Assembly: GCA_007570785.1 (NCBI GenBank)
Contig: ML664174.1
Location: forward strand, 2,301,504 to 2,365,503
DNA: 64,000 nt
Direction: 5' to 3'
From: Antilocapra americana
Lineage: Eukaryota > Chordata > Mammalia > Artiodactyla > Antilocapridae
Position 1 is the first letter of the stretch; the number at the start of each line of letters is the position of its first letter. The notes under the pieces were generated by a model. That model was not told the DNA's origin. It worked only from the letters and a program-made list of their open reading frames with translations, and made no database searches. The position numbers and the translations under genes are program-made. Below are positions 10,982-20,894 of this stretch, piece by piece.

Positions 10982-11009
10982 TGGGGGTGGGGGCAGGGGG
11001 GTAGAAGGG
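10982..11009 (+). other. G-quadruplex motif
   Basis: G runs of 5, 5, 6 and 3 are separated by T, CA and TAGAA. It follows a short TG repeat (10970-10980). Confidence 0.65.
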
Positions 11010-11319
11010 TACCAAATGCTTTCGAGGCACAGAAGGTCTTCTTTGGCCCTCACAGTAATGTGCTTGAAGAGATAAGGCTCTGGTAACTTCAGTTAACAGA
11101 TGGAGTTGGTAGGAGGATGGAGCTCCAACTGATGTCTGACTCCAAGTGCTTTCCTCTCTTCCCACCTCTGGGTGGGCAAGGTTAAAAAGGACTGACTTAT
11201 AATTTACAGGTGTAGTTCCTTTAAAAAAAAAAAAAATCCAATATGTTTTTTGGGGCTCAGGGGACCCACCTAAAAAGTGAATATCCAATTAGTATGTGAA
11301 AGGGTGGAATTAGGTAAGT

Positions 11320-11465
11320 TTATTATAGTTATTATTTATATAGATTAATATACATATTAATGTATATTTAATATTTATATACATTTAAAAGTATAATATA
11401 TTTATATATATACATTATAAAATATAATGTTTATATATATTAATGTATATTTAATTTTATAACCT
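11320..11465. repeat. AT-rich low-complexity tract
   Basis: This is nearly pure A and T, built from irregular TATATA, TTTATA and ATTAATGTATATTTAAT units. The last phrase occurs twice (near 11357 and 11442), suggesting local duplication. It is a likely easily unwound region and sits just 5' of an L1M trace. Confidence 0.85.
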
Positions 11466-11469
11466 TTTA

Positions 11470-11612
11470 GTATGGAAGATGTCAAAAATACATCTGTACA
11501 AAAATACACAGACTAGCATAAAGAATCTCCATGTGTCCATCACCCAACCTAGCTTTAACAGTCATAAGAAGGGTGGGCATCTTTTTAGTTGTTCAGACTT
11601 TGCTCAGTTGTA
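11470..11612 (-). mobile_element. Ancient L1M 3'-end trace, minus strand
   Basis: Text such as aaaatacacagactagcataaag, tccatgtgtccatcacccaa and tagctttaacag matches the antisense pattern of old L1 3' ends (…catgtacccatcacccagcttcaac). It is the host of the younger L1 insertion that follows. Confidence 0.55.
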
Positions 11613-11623
11613 CTCTCATTTCT

Positions 11624-11896
11624 TTTTTCATTTATTTGCTTATTTATTTAAAAATTTTGTTTGGGATTGTAGTTGCTTTACAATGTTGTGTTAGTTTCTG
11701 CTGAATAGCAAAGTGAACCAGCTGTTGTAGTGTTAGTTGCTTAGTCGTGTCCAACTCTTTGCAGCCCCATGGACTGTGGCCCACCAGGCCCCTCTGTATG
11801 TGTACATATATCTCCTCTCTTTTGGGTTTCTTTCTGATTTAGGTCACTGCAGAGTACTGAGTAGAGTTCCCTGTGCTATACAGTAGGTTTGTGATG
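11624..11896 (-). mobile_element. Ruminant L1 3' end, minus strand, 11-bp TSD
   Basis: The poly-T start (antisense poly-A) is followed by antisense bovid L1 3' text: tagttgctttacaatgttgtgttagtttctgctgaatagcaaagtgaacc and, after a SINE insertion, ttcctgtgctatacagtaggttt-like sequence. The duplication CTCTCATTTCT at 11613-11623 and 11897-11907 fixes both ends. It is 5'-truncated and carries no ORF. Confidence 0.85.
11723..11797 (-). mobile_element. Truncated Bov-tA tail inside the L1, minus strand
   Basis: About 75 bases of antisense Bov-tA/BovB tail (ttagttgcttagtcgtgtcc, ccccatggactgtggcccac) interrupt the L1 3' end between its 'gaaccagct' and 'tacatatatctcctc' parts. I see no clear duplication. 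It is the third level of nesting at this site. Confidence 0.85.
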
Positions 11897-11907
11897 CTCT
11901 CATTTCT

Positions 11908-12984
11908 GTGTGCATTGGACGAAATACCTGATAGGAGAGCAGGCAGCAGGAACAGAGAAGTTATCAAAGCACCCCACCAGCTAATGACTGGAGAGAGACA
12001 AACTTTTTTGGTTCAATTTGTTCGTCAACAAAACAGCTTATAGACAGAGCTCATGCTTGGGTCTGTAGATTTAAGAAATTCCTTGGAGACCGTTGGTAGT
12101 CTCCCTCACAAGTCTGACATGACACAAGAGGCCAAACAAGCTCTGCGGACAGTCCTCAGGCTCTGCACAGTTAATAAGAGGCAGATCCTCCAGCCCTGCC
12201 TTCCTTACACAGCACTGAGGGTCTCTCGACATCTCTGCTCTAGTGTTTTCCAGCATGAAGTTACGGAACAGACCTCCCCCCCGCCAGAGCCCTGGTGGTT
12301 GAAATACCAGTATTTGACCATCTTAGCTTTTGCTCCCTCTTTGTGGGAAAAAACCCTTATTGGAGCCTGAGGGTGAAAGCAAAGTAGGCTATATGCTCAG
12401 TTTTCCTTAGCTCTGCCTGCCGGAAAATGCTAGAAGCCCTGAATCAAAATATGACAAATTAGCAGGTGTCAAAAGCTTTCAAGAAAGGAAGAAATGGTTT
12501 CACTGGCCAGCTTCCTGGAGGAGGTGGAAGTGGTGGCGGATATTGATGGATAGGCAGAAGTCAGGGAGCTGAGGATAAAGACGCTGTTCCTTTAAGAGGA
12601 GAACTAATCTCTCAGCCCTGCACGTGGACCAAGACTTCTTTAGCACCCCCTAAAGCGAAAGGCTCTGTACTTCACAGTGAGGGGGCTACTGAGACACAGG
12701 AGATATGCTTTCTGTTCTCTGGGAACTTTCTGTCTAGTGAGGGACAAGACATATATTGAATATTAATATAAGCGAGAGACTCTAAGATGCTAAGATGCAA
12801 GTTGACTTTCAAGATAAGCTTAAGGAAGAGTGTAGTGGAAACCAGAAGGTGAATCACAAAGCAGCACATAGTAATAATATCGATGACCACAGACCTGGGG
12901 TCTTCTGCATGTGCGGCTGTGGTCCAGATGTGGCGATAACTGCATCATTACGCGGCAGTTTTTAAAGAGTCATGCTCTTTCCAG
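11908..12984. other. Unique stretch, no gene recognised
   Basis: No named repeat or gene is supported. Plus frame 12053-12370 (105 codons) and minus frame 12672-12890 are not recognisable. Confidence 0.5.
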
Positions 12985-13185
12985 CTACCATCTCTTGAAC
13001 ACCTGTGTCTGCTCGGCAGCCCTGTGCTGTGTGCTTGCACACATGAACTCATTTAATCCTCTTAGGAAGCAGGCAGTGTTAACTGTTTCATAGGTGAGAG
13101 AACTCTGAAGTTTAAGCAACTTGCCCAAGACCCGAGGCATGGACCTGGGTCTGTCCGTCCAAATGAACCTGGATTCAAACGGGAA
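12985..13185 (-). mobile_element. MIR SINE, minus strand
   Basis: The antisense MIR order is clear: cttgcacacatgaactcatttaatcctc, aggaagcaggcagtgttaac, gaagtttaagcaacttgccca and a tRNA-like end gaacctggattcaaac. Confidence 0.85.
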
Positions 13186-13331
13186 GTGTGAAAAGCAGCC
13201 AGGCTGAGTAGTTGGGAGGGAGAGGGCTGGACAGGTAACAAAGGACCTGTTCTAGACACCTGTGTGAAAAGTGTGGTGCGGATCCTGTAGGTGTTGGGGC
13301 ATTATTTAGGGTATGGCAGGATGGACATTTG

Positions 13332-13468
13332 CTGCTGCTGCTGCTGCGAAGTCACTCAGTCGTGTCTGACTCTTAGCGACCCCATGGACTGCAGCCCACC
13401 AGGCTCCTTCCTCCATCCATGGGATTTTCCAGATAAGAGTACTGGAGTGGGGTGCCATTGCCTTCTCC
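13332..13468 (-). mobile_element. Truncated Bov-tA with CTG run, minus strand, 13-bp TSD
   Basis: A (CTG)5-like run opens the element (antisense of a CAG-rich tail), followed by aagtcactcagtcgtgtctg, ttttccagataagagtactg and ccattgccttctcc. The element stops there without the tRNA head. The duplication GGATGGACATTTG occurs at 13319-13331 and 13469-13481. Confidence 0.92.
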
Positions 13469-13481
13469 GGATGGACATTTG

Positions 13482-13999
13482 AGGGTGGTTAATTTGCAGG
13501 ATGGTGTGAGTGGGGAAGCTGTGGCAGGGAGTGACTGGGGTGTATGAGGGGGTGGTGGTGGGAATGCGCCTGGTCAAACTGAGTAATGAAAATCCTCACA
13601 GCCCATCAAACTTAATTAAAATCAAATAAACACTCCAGCAAACCCATCTCATACCAAGTAGGGTGTCAAGCGAGCTGCAGGGACATAGAGCTTCATCCTT
13701 ATGTAATACTTGTGAAGTATGCCTGTGCTTTGCATCGACAGGCTCCCTTACACAGTCACTGGGTCAGCTTGGTCCTTGGTGCCCATCTCTTTTCTCACCC
13801 CTTTCTCTTTCTTCCTGATAGCAGTTATTTCAGTATTTTGCCGTTTACCTGAAATCCCTCTCCATCCTCTCACTCTCAGCGGATGATTTCCCCCAGACTT
13901 GTTCAAGAAAATAGAAGCCACGAGGCAAGGAACTTCATTGTCATCCTTGCCCTCAGCCTCATCACGACGAAAGCCACCTCTTCTGAGGGCAGCGCCCCC
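13482..13999. other. Unique stretch with homeodomain/forkhead-type motifs
   Basis: No gene is seen. The part at about 13580-13700 contains TTAATTAA (13612-13619) and AAATAAACA (13624-13632). It looks less worn than its neighbours, as conserved non-coding DNA often does. That is an impression only. Confidence 0.45.
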
Positions 14000-14189
14000 C
14001 TGTCCTGCCCACCCCTCTTCCTGCATAACTCTCCCATTACCCTGTATATTTTTTTCACAGTGCATACAACCCTCAAAAATTATCTTCATGCATTTGTTTA
14101 CCTGTCTTATATTTGCTTTTCCTCTTGGAATTTATGTTACATGAGAGCACAGACCATGCCTGTCTTGGGCACTGCAGCATCCATGGTTT
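14000..14189 (+). mobile_element. L2 LINE 3'-end fragment, plus strand
   Basis: Sense L2 3' landmarks are present: ttacatgagagcacagaccatgcctgtcttgggcactgcagc (compare the L2 end 'gagggcagggactgtgtc...cactgctgtatcc'). It is interrupted by the BovB that follows. Confidence 0.6.
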
Positions 14190-14498
14190 CAGTTCAGTTC
14201 AGTCACTCAGTCGTCTCCAACTCTTTGCGACCCCAGAATCTGCAGCATGCCAGGCCTCCCTGTCCAACAGCATCTTCTGGAGCCCACCCCAACTCATGTC
14301 TATTGAGTCGGTGATGCTATCCAACCATCTTATACTCCATTGTCCCCTTCTCCCACCTTCAATCTTTCCCAGCATCAGGGTCTTTTCCAATGAATCAGCT
14401 CTTCGCATCAGGTGGTCAAAGTATTAGAGTATCAGCCTCAACATCAGTCCTTCCAATGAACACCCAGGACTGATCTCCTTTAGGATGGACTGGTTCAC
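14190..14498 (-). mobile_element. BovB LINE 3' end, 5'-truncated, minus strand
   Basis: It begins with tcagttcagttcagtcactcag (antisense 3' tail) and continues through gtcggtgatgctatccaacc, atctttcccagcatcagggt and actgatctcctttaggatgg, where it stops. The minus frame 14199-14408 keeps 69 codons of the ORF2 C-terminal region. No clear duplication is seen. Confidence 0.92.
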
Positions 14499-14760
14499 TG
14501 TCTTTTAAACAAAAACCTCAGGGTCGTCTTTGGCTCTTCTCTCTCCTCACTCCTATATACACTTAGTCCCCAAGTCCTGTTGACTTAACCTTGGCAATAC
14601 CTCTGGACTCTATTCCCTCATCCATTTGCCTCTCATTCAGACAACAGAAGCACTCACAGGGATGCTGGCAGGAGCTTCCTAATTGACTTCCCAACCTGTT
14701 ATCTCTCCCCATGTCAAGTTATCCCTGCCCACAGGGAGAGCTCTGCACTGTTTGATTTCT
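14499..14760 (+). mobile_element. L2 LINE fragment, plus strand
   Basis: Sense L2 ORF2 3' text is visible: acctcagggtcgtctttggct, cccaagtcctgttgac, tccctcatccatttgcc and aggagcttcctaattgacttccc. The reading frame is broken. Confidence 0.7.
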
Positions 14761-14789
14761 CTTTACTTTTTCCGGCACCTACTGCTGTC

Positions 14790-14935
14790 AATTCATCCAT
14801 CTGCCCACCTACCCAACCATCTATCCATCCATGCCTGCATCTGCCCATCTATCCATCCATCCATCCATTCCTTCCATCCATCCATTCATTCATCCATCCA
14901 TTCACCTGTCCTTTCCATCCACCCATCTATTACCT
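14790..14935. repeat. (CATC)n / (ATCC)n tetranucleotide repeat
   Basis: Imperfect CATC/CCAT units predominate with CTG and CAC interruptions. The longest clean run is about 20-25 bases near 14850-14868 and 14878-14900. Such loci are often length-polymorphic. Confidence 0.9.
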
Positions 14936-15450
14936 ATTTACTGAGTGCCAATTGTGTGCACTTTGGGAGGTGCTGGGTAGAGAACTGAGAGCACAGTCTT
15001 TCCTTTCATATCAATTTTCAACCTCATAGGTGGAGACAGATATAAACAACCTTGACCTTCACGTGTTCCAGTTTATTCCTTCATCAACTAGTTTCCACCA
15101 TGTGCCACACTGCAGGTGCTGGGGATACAGCCAATCCATAAGGCAAGGTCCCAGCCTTCACAGAAGCCACATGCTAGCAGAGGAGACCAGCAGTGGACAA
15201 AGATGCAGGTGTAAATGCTATGGGGAAATAAAGCGAGGGTGAAGGGCATGTGTGTGTGTGTTGCCCCTGGAGAGGGTATTCAGCCATGGCTTCATAGAGA
15301 GGGTGATGTTTGAGCAGAGACCTGCAGGACGAGAGGGAATGGCACATGAGGACAGCTGGGGGAAAAATATTCCGAGCAGAGAGAACTGCTGATGCCCTTT
15401 GCTGATGTCCTGCTGGGCTGGGAGTGTGTACAGGGCATGGTGAGATTCAA
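14936..15450 (-). mobile_element. L2 LINE fragments, minus strand (two pieces)
   Basis: Two antisense L2 3' starts are present: ctatttactgagtgccaatt at 14936 and accatgtgccacactgcaggtgctggggatacag at 15095. The second continues through aatgctatggggaaataaag, agggtgatgtttgagcagagacctgcagg and tccgagcagagagaactgc. The pieces may be one disrupted copy or two copies. Confidence 0.75.
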
Positions 15451-15559
15451 AGGAGGGGAGGAATCGCCCTACTCGAGGGGCCAGGGGACACTCCTCAGAG
15501 GAGGTGGCCAAACTCCCTAGCATGACGATTCAGCCTCACATTCCACCACCTCTCCATGA

Positions 15560-15925
15560 ACTCTGAGCCTGAATCATGCCAGACCATGGACTTTCCACTT
15601 CCGGGCCTTTGCTTCTCTAACCATCTCTGCCTCCTCTGCTTCCTACGCCTCTCCCTGGTGAACATCTGGTTCCCACTCACCCTTCAAGAACTCAGCCATC
15701 TCCAGCCAGAATCAGTTGCCCCTCTGCGGGTTCCATAGCACTTTGTTCATGTCAGTGGAGCACTTAGCACAGTGACATCTGGTGAGCTGAGTCTGGGCCG
15801 GTCACCTCCACCTGTTAAAGCTCCTTGTGTGAAGGAACTGTATCTTAGACCTTCCTGGGTCCCCAGCACCTTGCACTATGTGGGCACACAGTAAGTGGTT
15901 TGATGAGTGTTTTGTTGGAAAGCAT
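15560..15925 (+). mobile_element. L2 LINE 3' end, plus strand
   Basis: The sense L2 order is present: gggcctttgcttctctaacc, tctggttcccactcaccctt, caagaactcagccatctcc, ttccatagcactttgttcat, gtccccagcaccttgc and gggcacacagtaagtgg. It faces the preceding minus-strand L2, so the two fossils are in opposite orientation. Confidence 0.8.
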
Positions 15926-16464
15926 CTTGTTTTGTTACCAGACCTCTATTGACATACGGGCAGACATACATGCCCCCTTTCTACACATCAGTTGCTTAAA
16001 GTTCTGCAGTTCCTAATGAAAGCAAGAAGGTCATGAAATTAATTTGTCACCCTGATGCCAGCTTCACTCAGCTGACTCATGGCCTGGGAAGGGGTTTTTA
16101 AACGTGTGTTTCTGATCTCTGTGCTAATTTCTCTTCCCTTTCTCAGTCATCTTCCCCTCAGACTTGCGGGCAGGAGCTGCCTTTGGGTCTGGTGGTACCT
16201 ACATCTCCTTTTGAATCCTTTGCACAGATGTTTTCCAGCTTTGGGTCTGAGAAGAGAGGAGGTGGTCTCTGATTTAGGAAGGGTAAGAGGGAGGAAAAAT
16301 GAAATGAGGTTTCCTCCCCTCTCAAAATTCATTAGAGCTTATTTATTTGCTTGAGAAAGGCCTAAAATACATATGTTTTGCTATGAACTGGATCATATGT
16401 CTTTAAGGGGATTCTAAGATTTTTCCCTCTGTCATGTGGAGTTAAGAATATTTCCAGGTGTTCT
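15926..16464. other. Unique stretch with AP-1-type motif
   Basis: No gene is seen. At about 15990-16080 there is a lightly AT-rich block with CAGCTGACTCATGG (AP-1 core TGACTCA, 16072-16078). The 91-codon plus frame at 16079-16354 is unrecognised. Confidence 0.45.
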
Positions 16465-16500
16465 GGGATTAATTTATTGAGTCAGCAAATAGTTACTGAG

Positions 16501-16690
16501 TTGTTTAGTTGCTAAATCGTGTCTGACTCTTCTGCGACCCCATGGACTGTAGCCTGCCGGGCTCCTCTGTCCATGGGATTTCCTAGACAAGAATACTGGA
16601 GTGGGTTGCCATTTCCTTCTCCAGGGGATCTTCCTGTCCCAGGGATTGAACCTGTGGCTCCTGTATTGTTGGCTCCTCCCTGAGCCAGAA
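16501..16690 (-). mobile_element. Bov-tA SINE, minus strand, inside L2
   Basis: It reads ttgtttagttgctaaatcgtg, gaccccatggactgtagcct, caagaatactggagtgggtt and ggatcttcctgtcccaggga. The head end is altered (tattgttggctcctccctgagcc). It separates an L2 start (16465-16500) from the rest of that L2. Confidence 0.9.
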
Positions 16691-17470
16691 GGAAGGCCCA
16701 TTTACTAAGTACTTAGCACTATTCTGAGTGCCAGACCTCAGCAATGAAAAACAGGAGCAAAATCCTGGCCTTCTTCTAGCTTACATTCTGGTGGAGGCAG
16801 ATAATGGTGATCTAAGTAAGTAAATGGTTGGGATGGTGATTAAGTCTATGAGGGGGATGGGATAGGGGGTTTAGGGAGGACAGTTAAGGTGGCCAGGGAG
16901 ATTTCACTGAAAAGAGACATTTGAGGGTCATCTGGGGGAAGAAGAGTCAAGGAAGAGAGAGCAGCAAGTGCAAAGGCCCTGAGGTGGTCCTTACTTAATT
17001 TGCCTGATGTTTGGCAGAATAGCAAGAAGGCCAGTATGGCTGGAGCAGAGTTAGAGAGGTGGAGAGTAGTAGGAAAACTTTGGCTTATTTTTGGAGTTGG
17101 GAACCTACTGGAGGGTTTTTACAGCATCAACCTGGCTGCCCAGTTGAGGGTAAACAGATGAATCAGGGGCTGAGCAGGGAAATGAATAAGGAGGCAGCGG
17201 CTGGGACCAGGGTGATAATTGTAAAGCTTGTAAAAAGTGGTTGGATTTGGAATACATATTATAGATAGGGAAAGCAGTTTTTGCAGAAAAGTTGGAAGAG
17301 GGGTATGACAACAAGAGAGGCATTATGGATGACTTTGAGGTTTTAGACCTGAGCAAGTAGAAGAATGGAATTGTTGAGATGGTGAGGATCGAGGGGCAGT
17401 GGGCGTGTGTGGACCCAGCTTTGCCCTGGTTAGGCCTGAGATGCTCAGTCAACAACCAGGTGGGGAAGTC
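16691..17470 (-). mobile_element. L2 LINE, long minus-strand fragment
   Basis: Antisense L2 landmarks run for nearly 800 bases: agcttacattctggtggagg (3' UTR), gcaagtgcaaaggccctgag, aagaaggccagtatggctgg, ggagggtttttacagcatc, aaagtggttggatttggaat, atggatgactttgaggttttagacctgagcaag. The last is antisense to the ORF2 'NLGV' region. The 193-codon minus frame 17105-17686 passes through it and is not a gene. The copy begins before the SINE, at about 16465. Confidence 0.82.
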
Positions 17471-17496
17471 CAATGGGCAAGGATGTGAATGCACCA

Positions 17497-17608
17497 TTTT
17501 TTTTTCTTCTGACTGCAATGTGCAGCATGTGGAACTTCCCTGACCAAGGAGGGAACCCAAGCCCCCTGCAGAGGAAGGGCAGACCACTGGCTCACCAGAC
17601 AAGCCCCA
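17497..17608 (-). mobile_element. CHR SINE fragment, minus strand
   Basis: The antisense CHR pattern is poly-T, then tgcagcatgtggaacttccctgaccaaggagggaacccaagccccctgcag and a worn end. This is a tRNA-Glu-derived family shared by ruminants, hippos and whales. Confidence 0.75.
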
Positions 17609-17755
17609 GCGCCTGCCCTTGTGGACCTCCACCTGGGGAAGAGGGCTGGATGTGGTCCAGGGAGGCTTGTTGGGACCTGGATGCAAATTGGTTGCTCAGG
17701 GTCTGTACCATTGCACTTTATTTTTTTTAAATTATTTGTTTAACTCATACTTGGA

Positions 17756-17890
17756 CTCAATTCAAGAAATATTTACCCGCATTAACTATTAGCCAGGCAT
17801 TGTGTTAGGTGCTGGGGATAAAATATAAAAGGAGGATGGAAATGTTTTTTTCCTCTTGGAGTTTATAGTCAGTGGGGGAAAGTGTGCAAA
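17756..17890 (-). mobile_element. L2 LINE 3'-end fragment, minus strand
   Basis: The text ttgtgttaggtgctggggataaaatataaaagg and tttcctcttggagtttatagtcagtggggg is antisense to the L2 3' end. Confidence 0.7.
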
Positions 17891-18904
17891 GCATGCATTT
17901 TTATTAGAACAGTGAATGGTAAATCCATAGTTAATATGAGAACAGACCCTTTGTCTTGATGAATAAATTAAAACCTTTACTCGTAACGCTCTATTGCTAT
18001 TATTGTGATAAAAAAGAAAGTTTGAAAATGTTTGTGGTTTTTCTAGATTGAGCTTTTCTTGCCAAAACATTTGATTTGCAAGTCTTTGTGCCCTGAGTGC
18101 AGGCATAAGTGATTCACTGAACCCTGCTAAACGTTTTCCCATGACCAACCATTCACATAGGAGGCCTCTGGTTGTGTTATTGAGGTCATGTAAGTCATTC
18201 CTGGAAGGGAAGTTTTGTTTTTAAAAACTGCTAGAGTCATGCATGCTAGTAAAACTTTACCTAGTTCAACATCAAACATGGATGTGAAAGCTTTGTCCAA
18301 GTGGCAGCAAAGGTTATAAAAAATCTGATATGAATGTGGCATGCAGTGAGGCCTGACTGCCCTTTCCTTGGCCATCAATTACTGGCTCAGTGATTACTTT
18401 GGTCTGGTCTTTGTGTCCCATGAAATGGGGAACTGGGTTGGGGTGGGTGTCCTGCCCGTGGCCTGCTACACACAGTGAGGTGTCGATCCAGGACCTTGCT
18501 TCAGACATAATCAAGAACAAGGTTCTAATACAGAAAAAATCTGAACCAAGGATCCAGATTGATAGAATCTATCTTTCAAGTATTGTTGCACTTTCTCTCC
18601 ACAGATATTTGGAAATGTCTTTGTGAGATGCATGGAAGAAGAACAATTATGGGACTTTTTATATAACATTCCAACCTCAGCATAAATTGAGTCCGAGGTA
18701 AAGGTCATCTGATGTTTGAGACTGGCACCGAACGCTGCCATCAAGGACATTTGGTTGGGTGAAATTCTATCTCTTGACATCAGATCATGTCTTTACTTTG
18801 GACAAGATTCCATGTGATTCAAGGGTGTCTTAGAGAATAGACCCCTGACCCTAAATCTTGGAGCTACATCTACAGTAGCTCGCCCTCTGTGTGGGTGGCA
18901 CTCT
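17891..18904. other. Unique stretch, no gene recognised
   Basis: Frames of 60-119 codons occur on both strands, none recognisable. I see no named repeat. It could be an anciently decayed element or genuinely unique intergenic DNA. Confidence 0.5.
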
Positions 18905-18995
18905 TGTCTCGTTCACCACCGATCTCCAGCCCCTGACTCAGTGCCTGGCACAAGGTAGGAGATTGGCAAGTATTTGTTGAATGGATGAGTGAAAC
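18905..18995 (+). mobile_element. L2 LINE 3' terminus, plus strand
   Basis: The text cctgactcagtgcctggcacaaggtagg and gcaagtatttgttgaatggatgag is the typical last 80 bases of L2. Confidence 0.8.
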
Positions 18996-19362
18996 CCATC
19001 CTCCACCAGTCAAGCTGTTCTGCCTCTAAATAAACAGAGCTTGATAGTAGCTGACTTTGAACAGGAGTGTGTGGGAGCATTGCTCAGGCACATCCCTTCT
19101 GTCCCCTGGGCAGGGGTAAGATCAGATACACTGGCTTAGGTACCAGAGTATGCCAACCTGGTGGATGATTTTAGAGAGTTTGGGGGAATGGTGTGGGAGT
19201 GGAAGAGAGCCACAGGAAAAATGAAGTTAAACTGTAATAGTGAAAGAGAAGAGTTAGCCTAGGGTGATGAAAAGCTCAGGTAGAAAGATTGCTGGCTGGG
19301 GATCTAGCTAGCTTTTCGGAAGTATTGCCTCCCTGTTGTCCTTGAAAGAGGTTCCTCTCTTG
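18996..19362. other. Unique stretch
   Basis: I see no gene and no repeat I can name. Confidence 0.5.
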
Positions 19363-19780
19363 CTGTATATTATGAAAACTTTCAAACATAGTATAGTGCA
19401 GGGGTCCCTAACCCCCAGCACCTCCATTGCTTGCATTATCACTTGAGCCATCCATCCCACCCTGTCCATGGAAAAATTGTCTTCCACGAATCCAGTTCCT
19501 GGTGCCAAAAAGGTCAGGGATCACTGGTATAGTGAACTTCATATATTCATAACTCAGCAACAACAATTAGCAACTCAGAGCCAGTCTCACCAACAGCCTA
19601 CCCCAACCCTCCCACACCAGGGATAGTTTGAAATAAATCCCAGATGTCATTTTATCTGTAAATATTTCAGTAGGTCTCTACAAAACACAAGGATTCTTTA
19701 CAAAATCATAGTCACAATCTCATTGGAGTTAATAATTTCCTAAAATTATGAAATATCCAGTTAATGTTGAAATATATATG
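19363..19780 (-). mobile_element. L1M 3'-end, minus strand, interrupted by a hAT MITE
   Basis: Antisense old-L1 3' text surrounds the MITE: tgaaaactttcaaacatagtatagtg before it, then aacttcatatattcataactcagcaacaacaattagc, ataaatcccagatgtcattttatctgtaaatatttcag and ctctacaaaacacaaggattc after it. This dates the MITE as younger than the L1M copy. Confidence 0.65.
19399..19526. mobile_element. 128-bp hAT-type MITE with exact 8-bp TSD
   Basis: The ends are imperfect inverted repeats: CAGGGGTCCCTAACC at 19399 against the complement of GGTCAGGGATCACTG at 19526. The 8-base duplication GTATAGTG lies at 19391-19398 and 19527-19534. The inner text (tccatggaaaaattgtcttccacgaatccagttcctggtgcc) belongs to a known mammalian hAT family whose exact name I cannot give. 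Eight-base duplications are the hAT hallmark. It has no coding capacity. Confidence 0.93.
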
Positions 19781-19794
19781 TCTGTGTATATATG

Positions 19795-20302
19795 TCAGTC
19801 AGTTCAGTCACTCAGTCATGTCTAACTCTTTGTGACCCCATGGCCTGCAGCACACCAGGCTTCCCTGTCCATCACCAGCTCCCGGAGCCGACTCAAATGC
19901 ACATCCATCACATCAGTGATGCCATCCAACCATATCATCCTCTGTTGTCCCCTTCTCCTCCCACTTTCAGTCTTTCCCATCATCAGGGTCTTTTCCAATG
20001 AGTTGGTTCTTTGCATCAAGTGGACAAAGTATTGGCGTTTCAGCTTCAGCATCAATCCTTCCAATGAATATTCAGTATTGATTTCCTTTAGGGTAGACTT
20101 GTTGGATCTCCTTGCAGTCCAAGGGACTCTCAAGAGTCTTCTTCAGTACCACAGTTCAAAAGCATCAGTTCTTTGGCACTTAGCTTTCTTTATAGTCCAA
20201 CTCTCACATTCATATGTGACCACTGGAAAAACTATAGCCTTGACTAGATGGACCTTTGTTGACAAAGCAATGTCTCTGCTTTTTAATCTGCTGTCTAGGT
20301 TG
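19795..20302 (-). mobile_element. BovB LINE 3' 0.5 kb, minus strand
   Basis: Antisense BovB runs from gtcagtcagttcagtcactc through agtctttcccatcatcaggg, gttcaaaagcatcagttctttggc and gccttgactagatggacctttgttg to ctgtctagg. It covers the ORF2 C-terminal domain only. An imperfect flank TGTGTATATATG (19783-19794) / GTGTATATGCG (20303-20313) is a possible target duplication. Conserved C-terminal codons remain in the 103- and 63-codon minus frames, with breaks. Confidence 0.9.
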
Positions 20303-20369
20303 GTGTATATGCGTATGCATGTGCATATAAACATGCATATATACTATTGTTTTAGTGGTGTTTCAAAAT

Positions 20370-20535
20370 GAATTTATTATTTTTACAAAAATGATATATA
20401 TTTGTTACTAAAAATTCAAACAATGCAAAAATGTAAAAAGATGAGGGCAAAAATAATCACTCCAGATCCATTCAATGAATATCTTTTTGGACATCTCTTC
20501 ATGCCTGTGTTTACAAAGGAGAGCAAATAGAAGAT
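20370..20535 (-). mobile_element. Possible L1M 3'-end fragment, minus strand
   Basis: A-rich text (ttcaaacaatgcaaaaatgtaaaaagatg, tcactccagatcc, cttttggacatctcttcatgcc) resembles antisense old L1 3' ends. It is low certainty because no unambiguous anchor phrase remains. Confidence 0.4.
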
Positions 20536-20894
20536 GGACTGTTAGAAAAACTTTTTTAGTGATATATTAAAAAAGAAACACTGAATAGGACACCCAAGGT
20601 TCTTGAGCTTTTACATAAGGCAGGAGTAGATTGCAGAGTCCATGAGGGCAGGGCTGTGCCTGAGTTAGGTTTATTTATCCCCTACCCCATCAACTCAGGT
20701 GGCATTCCAGTGGTCAAGGACTGTAGTTTGAATTGAGGGGACCCTTAAGAAACTACTCAGTCATCTTATGGGGTAGAATGGCCCATGAGTTGAAATCACT
20801 CGCTGAGATACCACAGCTACTTAGGATGCGTGTGGGGCTGGAGCCCATGATCCAGAGTCCCGTTTCAATGCCCTCTCTCGGGTCTATGTGACTG
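20536..20894. other. Mostly unique stretch with small L2 trace
   Basis: A scrap at 20630-20690 (catgagggcagggctgtgcc) resembles the L2 3' end, plus strand. Nothing else is supported. Confidence 0.45.

Noticed and set aside
11320..11465. AT-rich tract as a replication origin or matrix attachment site
   Set aside because: AT-richness alone is not evidence. No consensus for a mammalian origin exists and the tract looks like expanded simple sequence.
14790..14935. Regular CATC units as a possible CRISPR or minisatellite array
   Set aside because: Tetranucleotide microsatellite with no spacers. The genome is mammalian, so CRISPR is not expected.
17105..17686. 193-codon minus-strand open frame, the longest in the window
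   Set aside because: It runs through a CHR fragment and antisense L2 text. The protein is low-complexity Ser/Pro/Leu with no domain, and the L2 portion is out of a plausible frame for most of its length.
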